From Paenibacillus sp. FSL H8-0332 (GTDB lineage: Bacteria > Bacillota > Bacilli > Paenibacillales > Paenibacillaceae), in the NCBI RefSeq assembly GCF_037963835.1, contig NZ_CP150145.1, positions 1,736,001-1,800,000 on the forward strand: a stretch of 64,000 bases of DNA. Reading direction: 5' to 3'. The notes under the pieces are model-generated. The model ran no database searches, was not told where the DNA came from, and was given only the letters and a program-made list of their open reading frames with translations. This document shows, in pieces, positions 42,431 through 51,582 of this stretch (its first letter is position 1; the number at the start of each line of letters is the position of its first letter). Position numbers and translations under genes: made by a program.

Positions 42431-43144
42431 ATGGATGAGGTTAGATTGCAGGATATCCTGAATATTGAAGGTGATGTCGTGGACAAGCATTTATTTCTGA
42501 ACGGCGGAGGTCCGCCATTTACCCGTGGACTGGCACGGAGGTTCGTAAGCACGATGGCAGCAGCCACAGAACCTGTCGCTGTGTTATTTGAAGAAGGAGA
42601 AGACTGGCCGGACTATATGGCTGCTTGCATGCAGCCGCTGGCTGACGCGGGGATAGCCGAATTCTGTTATCTGCCGCTGAAGTCTACTGAGGTGAATACG
42701 GCTATAGAGTGCCTCCGGGCCTGCGGCGGGATCATCATCGGGGGCGGGGATACGGATCTGTATGCCGACCTCATTGTGGATACCCCTATCGGTGAGGTGA
42801 TCCGGCAGCGTTATGAGTCAGGAATACCGGTTGCGGGATTCTCGGCAGGAGCCTTAATTAGCCCGGAGCGGTGTGTAATTTCTGCCAAGGATAATGAGAG
42901 CAGACAATTCAAACACCGCAAGGGCCTCCATCTGATTCCAGATCTGCTGCTATCCGTCCATTTCACCCAGTGGGATGAGGAGGAGCATTTACGGACGGCG
43001 GTCCGTACCCTCGGCGAGCTGCCGAATTACGGAATTGACGAAGAGACCGGCATCTACCTGCTGAATGGCCAGCCCGAAGAGATAGAGGGCGGCGGGGTGT
43101 ATAGTCTGGTGAATGGAATATTGACAACAATCCACCCAGGATGA
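42431..43144 (+). CDS. Peptidase S51-like protein (cyanophycinase/dipeptidase E fold)
   Basis: The 237-residue protein has the S51 pattern: LFLNGGGPPFTRGLARRF, CGGIIIGGGDTDLYADL near 105 and VAGFSAGALISPERCV with the nucleophile Ser, plus a His in LLLSVHFTQWDEEEH. The family cleaves aspartyl dipeptides or cyanophycin-like substrates; its substrate here is unknown. The start is uncertain: the frame is open to a TTG at 42404 with a GAGG site, but that lies inside the chemoreceptor terminator, so I use the ATG at 42431, which has a poor site. Confidence 0.78.
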   Translation: MDEVRLQDILNIEGDVVDKHLFLNGGGPPFTRGLARRFVSTMAAATEPVAVLFEEGEDWPDYMAACMQPLADAGIAEFCYLPLKSTEVNTAIECLRACGGIIIGGGDTDLYADLIVDTPIGEVIRQRYESGIPVAGFSAGALISPERCVISAKDNESRQFKHRKGLHLIPDLLLSVHFTQWDEEEHLRTAVRTLGELPNYGIDEETGIYLLNGQPEEIEGGGVYSLVNGILTTIHPG

Positions 43145-43151
43145 TGAACGG

Positions 43152-43181
43152 GAGCAGAGGGCGCGAGCCTTCTGCTCTTGT
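43152..43181 (+). terminator. Terminator after the S51 peptidase gene
   Basis: GAGCAGAGG (43152-43160) pairs with CCTTCTGCTC (43168-43177) with one bulge, followed by TTGTTTTC. Confidence 0.6.
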
Positions 43182-43261
43182 TTTCTGCGCCGGGAAGTCT
43201 GGGCCGAATGTATGCGAAAAACAGGCATGACAAGACAGAGGCCTTGTCACCCCCAGGAATG

Positions 43262-43489
43262 AAAATAAGTGGGTGGCATCCGTCGCATCCATTCTAAAAG
43301 ATGCTGTAGTCGTCAACACTACATATACAAATCAAAGGGCGGAAGCGGTTACTGGGACACACCCCGTGCGAAAAACCGTTCTATTGCGCTTTTCGAGCAT
43401 CGCCTATTGTAACCCCCCAAAAAGTACGTGTATTAAATTACACTCACTCGAGCGCATGATTTGTAAGCTGACGATGGAGGATGATTGGA
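43262..43489 (+). ncRNA. Candidate bridge-RNA region at the IS110 left end
   Basis: In the IS110 group the noncoding segment before the recombinase gene encodes a bridge RNA that base-pairs with target and donor DNA. This 228-base stretch fits that position and length. I can see short local complementarities but cannot fold the whole RNA or identify the guide loops, so this is an inference from family knowledge. Confidence 0.35.
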
Positions 43490-44722
43490 ATGGATGCTGT
43501 ACGTATGTGTTGCGCCGGTCTGGACGTGCACCAGGAAACCGTTGTGGCCTGCGTGTTAAAAGGACCGATCGAACAGAAACCACAATGTCACCTGAAAACC
43601 TTTGGGACGACAACCCGAGAATTGTTAGGACTGCAAGATTGGCTGAGTGAACACGGCTGCCTTGAAGTGGTGATGGAGAGTACCGGCGTGTTTTGGAAAC
43701 CGGTATGGAACATCTTAGAGGGCAGTTGTGATCTTGTCTTGGCCAACGCCCAGCGGGTAAAGAATATGCCGGGTCGAAAAAGTGACACGCAAGACGCGCG
43801 CTGGTTAGCGCAATTGCACCGTTGCGGGCTCATTGAAGGCAGTATGGTGCCAGAACAGGACATCCGGGATTTGCGAGATTTGACCCGTTACCGGAGTAAG
43901 ATGGTGCAGGCGGTGACGGCGGAGAAAAACCGCATTCACAAAATCCTGCAGGATGCCAACATCAAGCTAACCACCTTTATGTCCGATCTATATGGGGTTT
44001 CAGGACGGGGCCTGCTCCAGAAGATCATGGACGGCGAGGTCGTAGACGAAGTGACCGTTAAAAACCTGGTCAAAACCCGTTTGAAAAAGAAAGTTCCGCA
44101 GTTGCTAGACGCGCTCAATGGCAAGTTGCGCCGTCATCATCGGGAGATGATTCGAGACCACTGGGACCACTTGGTCTATTTGGAGAAACGGATCACGGAG
44201 CTGGAAGCTCGAATCGAGGCGAAGGCAGAACCGTACCTGGAGAGGATTGAACAAATTGACTCCATTCCAGGAATTGAGCGGACGTCTGCCGTGACCATCT
44301 TTGCCGAAGTGGGGCCGCATGTCGCGGAAATGTTCCCGAGTGATGCGCAGTTTGCATCATGGGCGGGAGTGTGTCCAGGGAACAACGAAAGCGCGGGAAA
44401 GCGAAGAAAGTCAAAAACGATGCAAGGGAACAAGCATCTGAAAGGGGCCTTGTGTCAGGCGGCTTGGGCGAACGCTCGCTCCTCGAACCGGATCGGCCAA
44501 TTCTTTCGACGAATTCGTAAGAGACGAGGAGATAAAAAAGCAAACGTCGCCACCGCACATTTGCTGATTCGAATCCTCCATGCCCTGATGCGGGAGAAAA
44601 GGTCATACCAAGAAATAGACGTCTCACTAGGCGATGAGACGTCCAAGAAAAACCCGTTGGATAGGTACGTGAAATATATCCAGCAGTTAGGATATAGCGT
44701 GCAATTAAATCCTATCCAATAG
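43490..44722 (+). CDS. IS110 family transposase (DEDD recombinase)
   Basis: The 410-residue protein has the IS110 layout: an N-terminal RuvC-like DEDD domain with CAGLDVHQETVVACV (first Asp), LEVVMESTGVFWKPVW (Glu) and GRKSDTQDARWLAQLH (two Asp), a central coiled coil, and a C-terminal transposase_20 domain with SIPGIERTSAVTIFAEVG and FASWAGVCPGNNESAGKRR carrying the catalytic Ser region. The ATG at 43490 is preferred because GGAGG lies 9 bases upstream; an ATG at 43481 overlaps that site. All catalytic motifs are intact, so it may be active. Confidence 0.94.
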   Translation: MDAVRMCCAGLDVHQETVVACVLKGPIEQKPQCHLKTFGTTTRELLGLQDWLSEHGCLEVVMESTGVFWKPVWNILEGSCDLVLANAQRVKNMPGRKSDTQDARWLAQLHRCGLIEGSMVPEQDIRDLRDLTRYRSKMVQAVTAEKNRIHKILQDANIKLTTFMSDLYGVSGRGLLQKIMDGEVVDEVTVKNLVKTRLKKKVPQLLDALNGKLRRHHREMIRDHWDHLVYLEKRITELEARIEAKAEPYLERIEQIDSIPGIERTSAVTIFAEVGPHVAEMFPSDAQFASWAGVCPGNNESAGKRRKSKTMQGNKHLKGALCQAAWANARSSNRIGQFFRRIRKRRGDKKANVATAHLLIRILHALMREKRSYQEIDVSLGDETSKKNPLDRYVKYIQQLGYSVQLNPIQ

Positions 44723-44965
44723 TCTCCCCTTTTTCAAAAAAAACGAAACGTTATTTTGGGGCGGTGGGTCTTTTTTTGTCAAAATCCAGTCTGCGGCGCA
44801 TTTTCCGATACTTTTATTTTCGTATTAAACCGAACACATTTTGTTGGCTAGAGGCGCGTGGGCTAGTGGACGGGGAGGGGGTTAACCCGCTGCTTGTCCT
44901 GCCTGCGCTCACGCGATACACTTGTGCTATCAATACTCAATACTGGCAGAGGGGAGGCGGGCGGA

Positions 44966-45871
44966 ATGCCGGAGATGACCGGGAGTCTTTTTGAGCAGGG
45001 ATTGCTGGAGCGGGATTATAGCCCGCACTTTCTGGCTTACTATTATAAGCAGTGGAGCAATTATACGATGGCCTATCATCACCATAACTCCACGGAAATT
45101 ATGTATCTCATCTCAGGCAGCTGTGTGGTGGAGGTGCGGGATGAAGCGGGCGGCGACACGCCCTTCCAGCTGAAGCGGGGAGAGATGATTCTGCTGGATG
45201 CGGAGGTGCAGCACCGGCTGATCGTGGAAGAGGGCTCCTCGTGCCGGATGCTGAATGTGGAATTTGCTTTTACCGAATATGGGGGCGTAGTTCCTTCCAT
45301 CGGCAGCTTGGCCCGGGAGGAGGAGGTGCTGGCAGAGCTGCTGCGGCATCCGTTCGACAGTCTGGTGTTGTCCGATCAGGAGGAGGTCTTCCATGTACTG
45401 AAGGCGCTGGTGCTGGAGCTTGATCAACGCGGGCGGAAGGGGAGCAGCATGGTACACCTGCTTTTCGCGGAGCTGCTGCTGCGTCTGGCCAGGCTGCGCA
45501 TGGAGTCGCTCCCGTCCAGCCAGCAGACCTCACAGCTCTATGTGCGGCGGGCCATCGAGTTCCTGCATCAGAATTATGACCGGAGCATTCAGGTTAAGGA
45601 GGTTGCGCTCTCCGTGAATGTCCATCCGGGTTATCTGCACCGCATCTTCAGGACGCACACAGGGCAGACCCTGACTGACTACTTGAACCAGCTGCGTATG
45701 GAGAAGGCCCGCATGCTCCTGGGACAGGGCGAAATTCCGGTAGCGGAGATTGCCGACTATGTGGGGATCAGCAGCAGGCAGTATTTTCATCTGCTATTCA
45801 AGAAATATTCCGGCTGTACTCCTATCGAATACCGCAACTCTGTTGATCGCCATTACTGGAGTGAAGAATAG
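44966..45871 (+). CDS. AraC family regulator with cupin sensor
   Basis: The 301-residue protein starts at ATG 44966 with GGGGAGG upstream; the frame extends further back without a site. A cupin (MAYHHHNSTEIMYLISGSCVVEV, RGEMILLDAEVQHRL) precedes a C-terminal double HTH (VKEVALSVNVHPGYLHRIFRTHTG and VAEIADYVGISSRQYFHLLFKKYSGCTPIEYR). It sits 152 bases upstream of the GH4 alpha-galactosidase gene on the same strand and probably controls it. The 243 bases between the IS110 transposase and this gene contain the element's right end and no gene. Confidence 0.9.
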   Translation: MPEMTGSLFEQGLLERDYSPHFLAYYYKQWSNYTMAYHHHNSTEIMYLISGSCVVEVRDEAGGDTPFQLKRGEMILLDAEVQHRLIVEEGSSCRMLNVEFAFTEYGGVVPSIGSLAREEEVLAELLRHPFDSLVLSDQEEVFHVLKALVLELDQRGRKGSSMVHLLFAELLLRLARLRMESLPSSQQTSQLYVRRAIEFLHQNYDRSIQVKEVALSVNVHPGYLHRIFRTHTGQTLTDYLNQLRMEKARMLLGQGEIPVAEIADYVGISSRQYFHLLFKKYSGCTPIEYRNSVDRHYWSEE

Positions 45872-46023
45872 CTTCATGTTCAATCCGGGATGGGGATGGT
45901 GTGCACAAAGTTAGGATTGTTGACACTATAGCGGCAAAATGGTCATGATATTGGTTACGCTTCCGGCAGCCTCCTTGTTACAATGGACAGGAATCAACAA
46001 TTCATTGCCGGAGGATGATAACG

Positions 46024-47529
46024 ATGTCTTTTAAAGTAACCTTTATCGGGGCGGGCAGTATCGGGTTCACCCGCGGACTGCTGCGCGACCTGCTGACTGT
46101 GCCGGAATTCCGTAATATCGAAGTTTCGTTCATGGATATAAACAGCCATAACCTGGACATGGTCACCGAGCTATGCCAGCGGGATATTAAGGAGAATGGT
46201 CTGAATATCACCATCTCTTCCACCACGGACCGCAGGGAAGCGCTCGAAGATGCCAAGTACGTATTTTGTACTATCCGTATGGGGGGCCTGGAGGCCTTCG
46301 CTACCGATGTGGATATTCCGCTGAAGTATGGCGTGGATCAGTGTGTGGGAGATACGCTGTGCGCAGGCGGGATTATGTACGGGCAGCGCGGGATCGCGGA
46401 GATGCTGGAGATCTGCCGTGATATCCGTGAGACAGCTGCACCGGATGTATTGCTGCTGAATTACTCGAATCCGATGGCTATGCTGACCTGGGCCTGCAAT
46501 AAATACGGCGGTGTGCGGACGATCGGACTCTGTCATGGCGTACAGCATGGTCATCAGCAGATCGCCCAGGTGTACGGTCTGGAGAAGTCGCAGGTGGACA
46601 TTATCTGTGCCGGGATCAATCACCAGACCTGGTACATTTCTGCGAAGCATGAAGGCAAGGATCTGACGGCGGGTCTGCTGGAGGCCTTCGAGCAGCATCC
46701 CGAATACAGCCGCACCGAGAAGGTACGGATCGATATGCTCCGCCGCTTCGGCTATTACAGCACGGAATCGAATGGTCACCTGAGCGAATATGTACCTTGG
46801 TACCGCAAGCGCCCGAGCGAGATCATGGATTGGATCGATCTGGGCGTGTGGATTAATGGGGAGACGGGCGGCTACCTGCGGGTCTGCACGGAAGGCCGCA
46901 ACTGGTTCGAGACGGACTTCCCGAACTGGATGAAGGACCCGGCGCTGGAGTACATCCCGGAGAAGCGGGGCGAGGAGCATGGCTCGTTTATCATCGAAGG
47001 GCTGGAGACAGGACGCGTGTACAGAGGCCACTTCAACATGGTGAATAACGGCGTGATCTCCAATCTGCCGGATGATGCCATTATTGAAGCGCCGGGCTAC
47101 GTAGACCGCAACGGCATCTCGATGCCGCTGGTCGGCGACCTGCCGCTCGGCCTGGCGGCAGTCTGCAACGTTAGCATCTCCGTGCAGCGCCTGGCGGTGG
47201 AAGCGGCTGTGCATGGCGACGACAAGCTGCTGCGCCAGGCATTCATGATGGACCCGCTGGTCGGCGCCGTCTGCAATCCGAAGGAGATCTGGCAGATGGT
47301 TGACGAGATGCTGGTGGCTGGGGAACAGTGGCTGCCGCAGTACAGCGCAGCGATTGCTGAAGCGAAGGAACGGCTCGCCTCCGGTGATCTGATCCCGACG
47401 AATGCCGGCAACGAAGGCGCCGCCCGTCTCAAGGTGAAGTCAGTAGACGAGATGATGCAGGACCGCGAGGCCGCGAACAAGAACGCCGGAGAGTCTGATA
47501 AGGGTAAGGATCGTGAGAAGGTGCAGTAA
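46024..47529 (+). CDS. melA: Alpha-galactosidase/alpha-glucosidase, GH4
   Basis: The 501-residue protein has the NAD-dependent GH4 pattern: FIGAGSIGFTRGLLRDLL nucleotide-binding start, FCTIRMGGLEAFATD, LNYSNPMAMLTWACN, the metal-binding CHGVQHG (Cys and His ligands) and CAGINHQTWY. Family 4 enzymes use NAD and a divalent metal in an elimination-type mechanism rather than two carboxylates. The closest subgroup by eye is MelA alpha-galactosidase; alpha-galacturonidase is a real alternative given the pectin genes elsewhere. The ATG at 46024 is preferred over that at 46015, which overlaps the GGAGG. The last 30 residues are charged and low-complexity. Confidence 0.88.
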   Translation: MSFKVTFIGAGSIGFTRGLLRDLLTVPEFRNIEVSFMDINSHNLDMVTELCQRDIKENGLNITISSTTDRREALEDAKYVFCTIRMGGLEAFATDVDIPLKYGVDQCVGDTLCAGGIMYGQRGIAEMLEICRDIRETAAPDVLLLNYSNPMAMLTWACNKYGGVRTIGLCHGVQHGHQQIAQVYGLEKSQVDIICAGINHQTWYISAKHEGKDLTAGLLEAFEQHPEYSRTEKVRIDMLRRFGYYSTESNGHLSEYVPWYRKRPSEIMDWIDLGVWINGETGGYLRVCTEGRNWFETDFPNWMKDPALEYIPEKRGEEHGSFIIEGLETGRVYRGHFNMVNNGVISNLPDDAIIEAPGYVDRNGISMPLVGDLPLGLAAVCNVSISVQRLAVEAAVHGDDKLLRQAFMMDPLVGAVCNPKEIWQMVDEMLVAGEQWLPQYSAAIAEAKERLASGDLIPTNAGNEGAARLKVKSVDEMMQDREAANKNAGESDKGKDREKVQ

Positions 47530-47573
47530 GCGGAGCCTAGCATAAGCCTAACGAAGCAAAATAATCATGCCAT

Positions 47574-47607
47574 GAGCCTCTCCTGGAAGGGAGGGGCTTA
47601 ATTTTTG
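47574..47607 (+). terminator. Terminator after the GH4 gene
   Basis: AGCCTCTCC (47575-47583) pairs with GGAGGGGCT (47590-47599) with one wobble/bulge, followed by TAATTTTTG. Confidence 0.7.
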
Positions 47608-48010
47608 TATAGGTGTAGGTTTGGCGTGAGTACACGTGGACCGGGTGTAAGCGAAAAACCGCTCTTCTTGCCATGATCGGGGAAATAGGTGGATTTTAGG
47701 CACTTGCTAACGAACGAATGGACGATATTCCGACAAGAGTTGGAAAAACAACACTTAAATGTTTACATATCTCCCGGTAGCAGCAAAATCGGCGATAGCA
47801 GATGCTGATTTTCCACTTAATTCCCTATAATCGTTAGAAGGTGATGAATTAAGCTGCATTTTTCCAATTGTTATCTGCCGTAGCTTTCGGTCTTATTACC
47901 CGTAGGGTGATTCTGTTCTGATATTGATGAATGATAAAGGGAATACAATGATCGGAACGAATTATAAATTATAGAAATATAAAATCATCTGTCGAAGGGG
48001 AATAAGGAAA
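47608..48010. other. Intergenic stretch, no gene seen
   Basis: About 400 bases, more A/T-rich than the surroundings. It contains one copy of a short motif, GTAAGCGAAAAACCG at 47647-47661, that recurs elsewhere in the window. No frame with a usable start and no strong hairpin was found. Confidence 0.4.
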
Positions 48011-49156
48011 TTGAAGAAAAAAATACATATGGCAAATGTGCTGTACCTCCTGCTGATTACTCTGCTGGGCGTTGCGATGACCGCTAATACAGTATCCGCA
48101 GCAACAGCAAGTGAGACTGCAAAGGGAATTCGTGTATATGTGCAAAATAAGGAAATCCATCCTCTTGCGGCTTCGGTGATTCAAGGAGGAAGTGTGTATG
48201 TTGAATTCCGCAGTGTGGTGCAGGCTTTGGGCTTTAAATTCAAGTATGATGCTGCGGGCAAGCAGATTACAGCTACCTCAGAGGATGCTTCCTTTAAAGT
48301 TGATCTCAAAACGAAAAAAACATTCGTAAATGGTTCTCTGTACACCTATGATTCGAACATTCCGATGGTTATTGGTTCGGGTGCGGATGCCCTGGTCGCG
48401 CTCTCGTTGTATAGTGAGACTGACTATATTAGTGCTGACTATGATAAGACGAACAAAATAGTTAAAGTATACGAGGATCTGCAAGGCAAGCCTAAAAAGG
48501 CGGACCTGAAAAAAATGCAGGCACTAATTAAAGCCCATTATCAGACTCTGGATGGCTTTAAGTCGATCGACATGCTTGAAATGAAATCGTGGGGAGAGTA
48601 TACAGTAATGCTTTCTGATGTTTCCTTTCGTAAGACAGAAACTGAACTTCTGGACCGGATTGAGCATGTAACATTGGAAATGGAGCATAAGCCCGATGCC
48701 AGTTGGACGATACATAATATAGAAATCAATAATACAGAATATCTAAACTATACTTCATTGATAAATAAAGAGTTAAGCGTTCCGGCCGCAGATAAAATGG
48801 CCATTCGTGAGTTGCTCGCTGCTTATTCTAAAGCTATAAATGATAAAGATGTGGATGCGGAACTGGCACTGCAAGACCCTGCCAAGCTAACGGCCGACTA
48901 TGAGCAGGGTCTCAGGGATCTCCGGGAATGGTCTACTCGAAAGTTTGATCTGGAATATACTGAAGAACAGGCTGTCATTGTCTCTTATTCGGCAAATCAA
49001 GCAGTTGTTTATTGGGTCTGTACACTTCAAGCTAACAACGATCCATCGAAGTTTAAGGAGCGGCTCTACTCACTTACTTCTGTAGTTAAAAATAAGGATA
49101 GATGGTATTTTGATTCAAATGAAGAAGTTGCACTCGGTAGGGAGGTTATCAAGTAG
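48011..49156 (+). CDS. Secreted protein with copper amine oxidase N-terminal domain
   Basis: The 381-residue protein starts at a TTG (48011) after ATAAGGAAA. A signal peptide (residues 1-32, ending TVSAA) is followed by a copper-amine-oxidase-N-like domain (about 40-125: GIRVYVQNKEIHPLAASVIQ, VEFRSVVQALGFKFKYD) that in Paenibacillus is a common cell-surface module with no oxidase activity. Residues 160-381 hold two repeated cystatin/NTF2-like segments (MQALIKAHYQTLDGFKSIDM and AIRELLAAYSKAINDKDVDA). It is probably a wall- or surface-associated protein. Function unknown. Confidence 0.78.
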   Translation: MKKKIHMANVLYLLLITLLGVAMTANTVSAATASETAKGIRVYVQNKEIHPLAASVIQGGSVYVEFRSVVQALGFKFKYDAAGKQITATSEDASFKVDLKTKKTFVNGSLYTYDSNIPMVIGSGADALVALSLYSETDYISADYDKTNKIVKVYEDLQGKPKKADLKKMQALIKAHYQTLDGFKSIDMLEMKSWGEYTVMLSDVSFRKTETELLDRIEHVTLEMEHKPDASWTIHNIEINNTEYLNYTSLINKELSVPAADKMAIRELLAAYSKAINDKDVDAELALQDPAKLTADYEQGLRDLREWSTRKFDLEYTEEQAVIVSYSANQAVVYWVCTLQANNDPSKFKERLYSLTSVVKNKDRWYFDSNEEVALGREVIK

Positions 49157-49173
49157 TTATTCTGCGCATCCTC

Positions 49174-49749
49174 TCACTCCCGAATCAGCTTCTCCTGCTG
49201 CAGCCGGAGGATCTTGCGGCGGACCGGCAGGCTGAGCCACACGAAGAACAGGCCCAGAATCACAACGGACACTCCCACGGTAAGGTTGATTTTGTAGATG
49301 TTAGAGGAAGTATTGAGCATAATCAGCATGATATTTAAGGAGCCGATGATCAGCTCAAGGAATGCGAGGGACAGATAGACTTTGTAGATTCGCTGATAGT
49401 GTTTGATTTTGGAATCTGCATCGGTATAGATCTGGAAGGGGCCTTCCGAGGCCTTCCTTCTGAAGAACACCCAGCGTTGGTTCATAAATGCACGACTGGC
49501 CTTGGTAGGGGTACCGGATGGCACACGCTCGGCTCCGGTCTCCTCCATGAATTGCAAGTAGCCGGCCGCCTCCTTCGGGTCCTGCTCAAGCAGCTCAATC
49601 CGGTAAATATACTCCCCCTTGGCGCTCTCTTCGAACACATAACGGGCCCAAGAATGCTCCACCAGTGCCAATCCCTTAGCCGACATTTCATTCAGCCACG
49701 CTTCTTCCTTCTCGAAATCCATGAAAAATTTGCGCACCACCTGACTCAT
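49174..49749 (-). CDS. DUF2812 membrane protein
   Basis: The 191-residue protein has the DUF2812 start FFMDFEKEEAWLNEMSAKGLALVEHSWARYVFEE and two C-terminal hydrophobic segments (about 125-145 and 150-172). It begins at the stop codon of the padR gene (TAATG), a standard pairing in Firmicutes where the PadR repressor controls its DUF2812 neighbour. The activity of the family is unknown. Confidence 0.88.
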   Translation of the reverse strand: MSQVVRKFFMDFEKEEAWLNEMSAKGLALVEHSWARYVFEESAKGEYIYRIELLEQDPKEAAGYLQFMEETGAERVPSGTPTKASRAFMNQRWVFFRRKASEGPFQIYTDADSKIKHYQRIYKVYLSLAFLELIIGSLNIMLIMLNTSSNIYKINLTVGVSVVILGLFFVWLSLPVRRKILRLQQEKLIRE

Positions 49750-50081
49750 TACACTTCGCCTCCCAGTAGCTTTCTTCCATTTGTGAGCAGCTCGTCAAGC
49801 CTTGTCATTTCACTCTGGACTATCAATTTGCCTAGCTCCGTAATCTGGTATTCCTTCTTGCGGGAATCTACTCCGCCTACTAGCAGCTCAATCCAGCCCC
49901 GTTCCACAAGCGTACTTAACGCCCCGTATAACGTGCCTGCCCCCAGCTCCACACGCTGATTGCTCAGCAGCTTCACATTCTGCATAATGCCGTAGCCGTG
50001 CATCGGGGTGAGCAGGGACAAGAGGATATAATAGACGCCTTCGGTCAGCGCCCCGTATTCATTGTTGCCGGACAATGCCAT
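49749..50081 (-). CDS. PadR family transcriptional repressor
   Basis: The 110-residue protein is a PadR winged helix: ILLSLLTPMHGYGIMQNVKLLS, ELGAGTLYGALSTLVERGWIELL and SRKKEYQITELGKLIV. Upstream at 50110-50190 lie several copies of a TATATCGTC-type half-site, one forming a perfect palindrome, so it most likely represses its own operon. A GTG one codon upstream at 50084 is also possible as start. Confidence 0.92.
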   Translation of the reverse strand: MALSGNNEYGALTEGVYYILLSLLTPMHGYGIMQNVKLLSNQRVELGAGTLYGALSTLVERGWIELLVGGVDSRKKEYQITELGKLIVQSEMTRLDELLTNGRKLLGGEV

Positions 50082-50109
50082 CACCTTCCTTATCGTGCAT
50101 CTTTGTGTC

Positions 50110-50190
50110 TCGTCGTTATACCATCTGACGTTATACCATCTATCGTTATATCGTCAACCGATACATTTATTATATCGTCTGACGATATAA
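50110..50190. promoter_or_regulatory. PadR operator cluster
   Basis: A perfect palindrome TATATCGTC-T-GACGATATA lies at 50171-50189. Upstream of it (toward the gene) CGTTATACCATCT is repeated in tandem at about 50113 and 50129, and CGTTATATCGTC at about 50144, at a step of roughly 16 bases. Such an array would allow cooperative binding or looping. Assignment to the adjacent PadR is inferred. Confidence 0.7.
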
Positions 50191-50229
50191 GAGTCAACAG
50201 GCTTTTGCAGCCATATCTGATTCCGCGCA

Positions 50230-50271
50230 CCAAAAATCCCCCGCCCGCCGTTCGCACGGTTTGCAGGGGAT
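50230..50271 (-). terminator. Terminator near the yhbH stop
   Basis: On the minus strand ATCCCC (50271-50266) pairs with GGGGAT (50241-50236), with an inner CCG/CGG hairpin, and runs into TTTTT. It lies just downstream of yhbH. Confidence 0.75.
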
Positions 50272-50306
50272 CGTTCTAACACTATGAAGCTGCGCGCTGT
50301 ACTCAC

Positions 50307-51467
50307 TCAGGCTTCGATTGCCTTTTTACCGAAAAAAGCCTTCAGCGCCAGATACACTTCCTTCTTATCCTTAATCACATAATGCATGAACTGCTCCTGC
50401 TTCAGGTGGCGGTAGGCGGACATCAGGGTGCTGCTGCGGTTGTACTGGTTCACCTCACCGTAGCCGAACATATTGCTGCGCTTCAGCAGCTCGCCGATCA
50501 GCTTGACGCAGCGCTCATTGTCGGAGGTCAGATTGTCTCCATCTGAGAAATGGAAGGGATAGATGTTGTATTTGGCAGGCGGATAGCGGCTGTCGATGAT
50601 CTCAATTGCTTTCTGGTACGCCGAGGAGCAGATCGTCCCCCCGCTCTCGCCCCGGGTGAAGAAGTCATGCTCGCTGACCTCCTTGGCTTCCGTATGATGG
50701 GCCAGGAACACAATATCCACCTTCTCATACTGGCGGCGCAGGAAGCGGGTCATCCAGAAGAAGAAGCTGCGGGCGCAGTATTTTTCAAAAGTGCCCATGG
50801 AGCCCGAGGTGTCCATCATGGCAATAATCACGGCGTTCGAGTGGGGGATCGTGATGTCATCCCAGGTTTTGTAACGCAGATCATCGGGGCTGATGCTGTG
50901 TATTCCAGGATTGCCGCTGCTGGCATTGCGCCGCAGATTCTCAAGCAACGTACGCTTTTTGTCGATGTTCGACATCATGCCTTTTTTGCGGATATCGTTG
51001 AAGACAATGGATTTGACCTCAATTTCTTCTTTATCCTTCGGCTTCAGATGGGGCAACTCCATGTCCTGGAACAGAATATCCTCCAGATCCTCCAGATCGA
51101 CCTCGGCTTCAACGGTATCTGCGCCGGGCTGATCGCCCGCTTTATCTCCTTTGCCCGGCTGGGCCGACTGGGAATCGCGCCCGAGGACATCACCCACCTG
51201 GCTCTCCCCGTCCCCCTGGCCGACATGCTTCTGCTTGCGGAAATTATAGATAATCCGGTATTCATCCAGACTGCGGATCGGCACCTTCACAATCTGCTTG
51301 CCGCCCGACAAAATAATGTTCTCTTCAGTAACCAGATCGGGCAGATTGCCCTTGATGGCTTCTCTGACCTTTTGCTGGTGACGCTCCTGATCCTGATGGC
51401 CTTTGCGGTGAAGGGACCAGTCTTCTTTGGATACGACAAAAGCGTATGGACCGGACGGCTGGAACAA
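50307..51467 (-). CDS. yhbH: Sporulation protein YhbH (DUF444)
   Basis: The 386-residue protein matches YhbH/DUF444: [20 protein letters not shown] near the start, [21 protein letters not shown], a variable acidic linker, and a VWA-like domain with MIDAS motif DTSGSMG and [18 protein letters not shown] place the start at the TTG at 51467 (GGGAGG 9 bases upstream), which begins at the conserved N-terminus; the frame stays open to 51509 but that part is not conserved. It works with SpoVR and the kinase PrkA in spore formation in Bacillus. No prkA gene lies next to it. Confidence 0.92.
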   Translation of the reverse strand: MFQPSGPYAFVVSKEDWSLHRKGHQDQERHQQKVREAIKGNLPDLVTEENIILSGGKQIVKVPIRSLDEYRIIYNFRKQKHVGQGDGESQVGDVLGRDSQSAQPGKGDKAGDQPGADTVEAEVDLEDLEDILFQDMELPHLKPKDKEEIEVKSIVFNDIRKKGMMSNIDKKRTLLENLRRNASSGNPGIHSISPDDLRYKTWDDITIPHSNAVIIAMMDTSGSMGTFEKYCARSFFFWMTRFLRRQYEKVDIVFLAHHTEAKEVSEHDFFTRGESGGTICSSAYQKAIEIIDSRYPPAKYNIYPFHFSDGDNLTSDNERCVKLIGELLKRSNMFGYGEVNQYNRSSTLMSAYRHLKQEQFMHYVIKDKKEVYLALKAFFGKKAIEA

Positions 51468-51582
51468 GGATGACCACCTCCCATGAACTGTATTATTCGG
51501 TATTGTCACTATTGAGACTGAGACTAATGCAGCAGGTTGTAACTAAAGTATATTCAGGGAGATGGGGGATATGTGAGCTGGA

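Larger units (their letters stand above)
43260..44790 (+). mobile_element. IS110-family insertion sequence (ends approximate)
   Basis: A single transposase gene of IS110 type is flanked by about 230 noncoding bases on the left and a short noncoding right end that includes an A/T-rich imperfect hairpin at about 44727-44770. IS110 elements lack long terminal inverted repeats and usually make no target duplication, so the ends cannot be fixed by eye. It separates the S51 peptidase from the AraC gene and breaks no recognisable gene. Confidence 0.75.

Noticed and set aside
43260..44790. IS110 element disrupting a gene
   Set aside because: No gene halves match on both sides; the peptidase upstream ends at its own terminator and the AraC gene downstream is complete.
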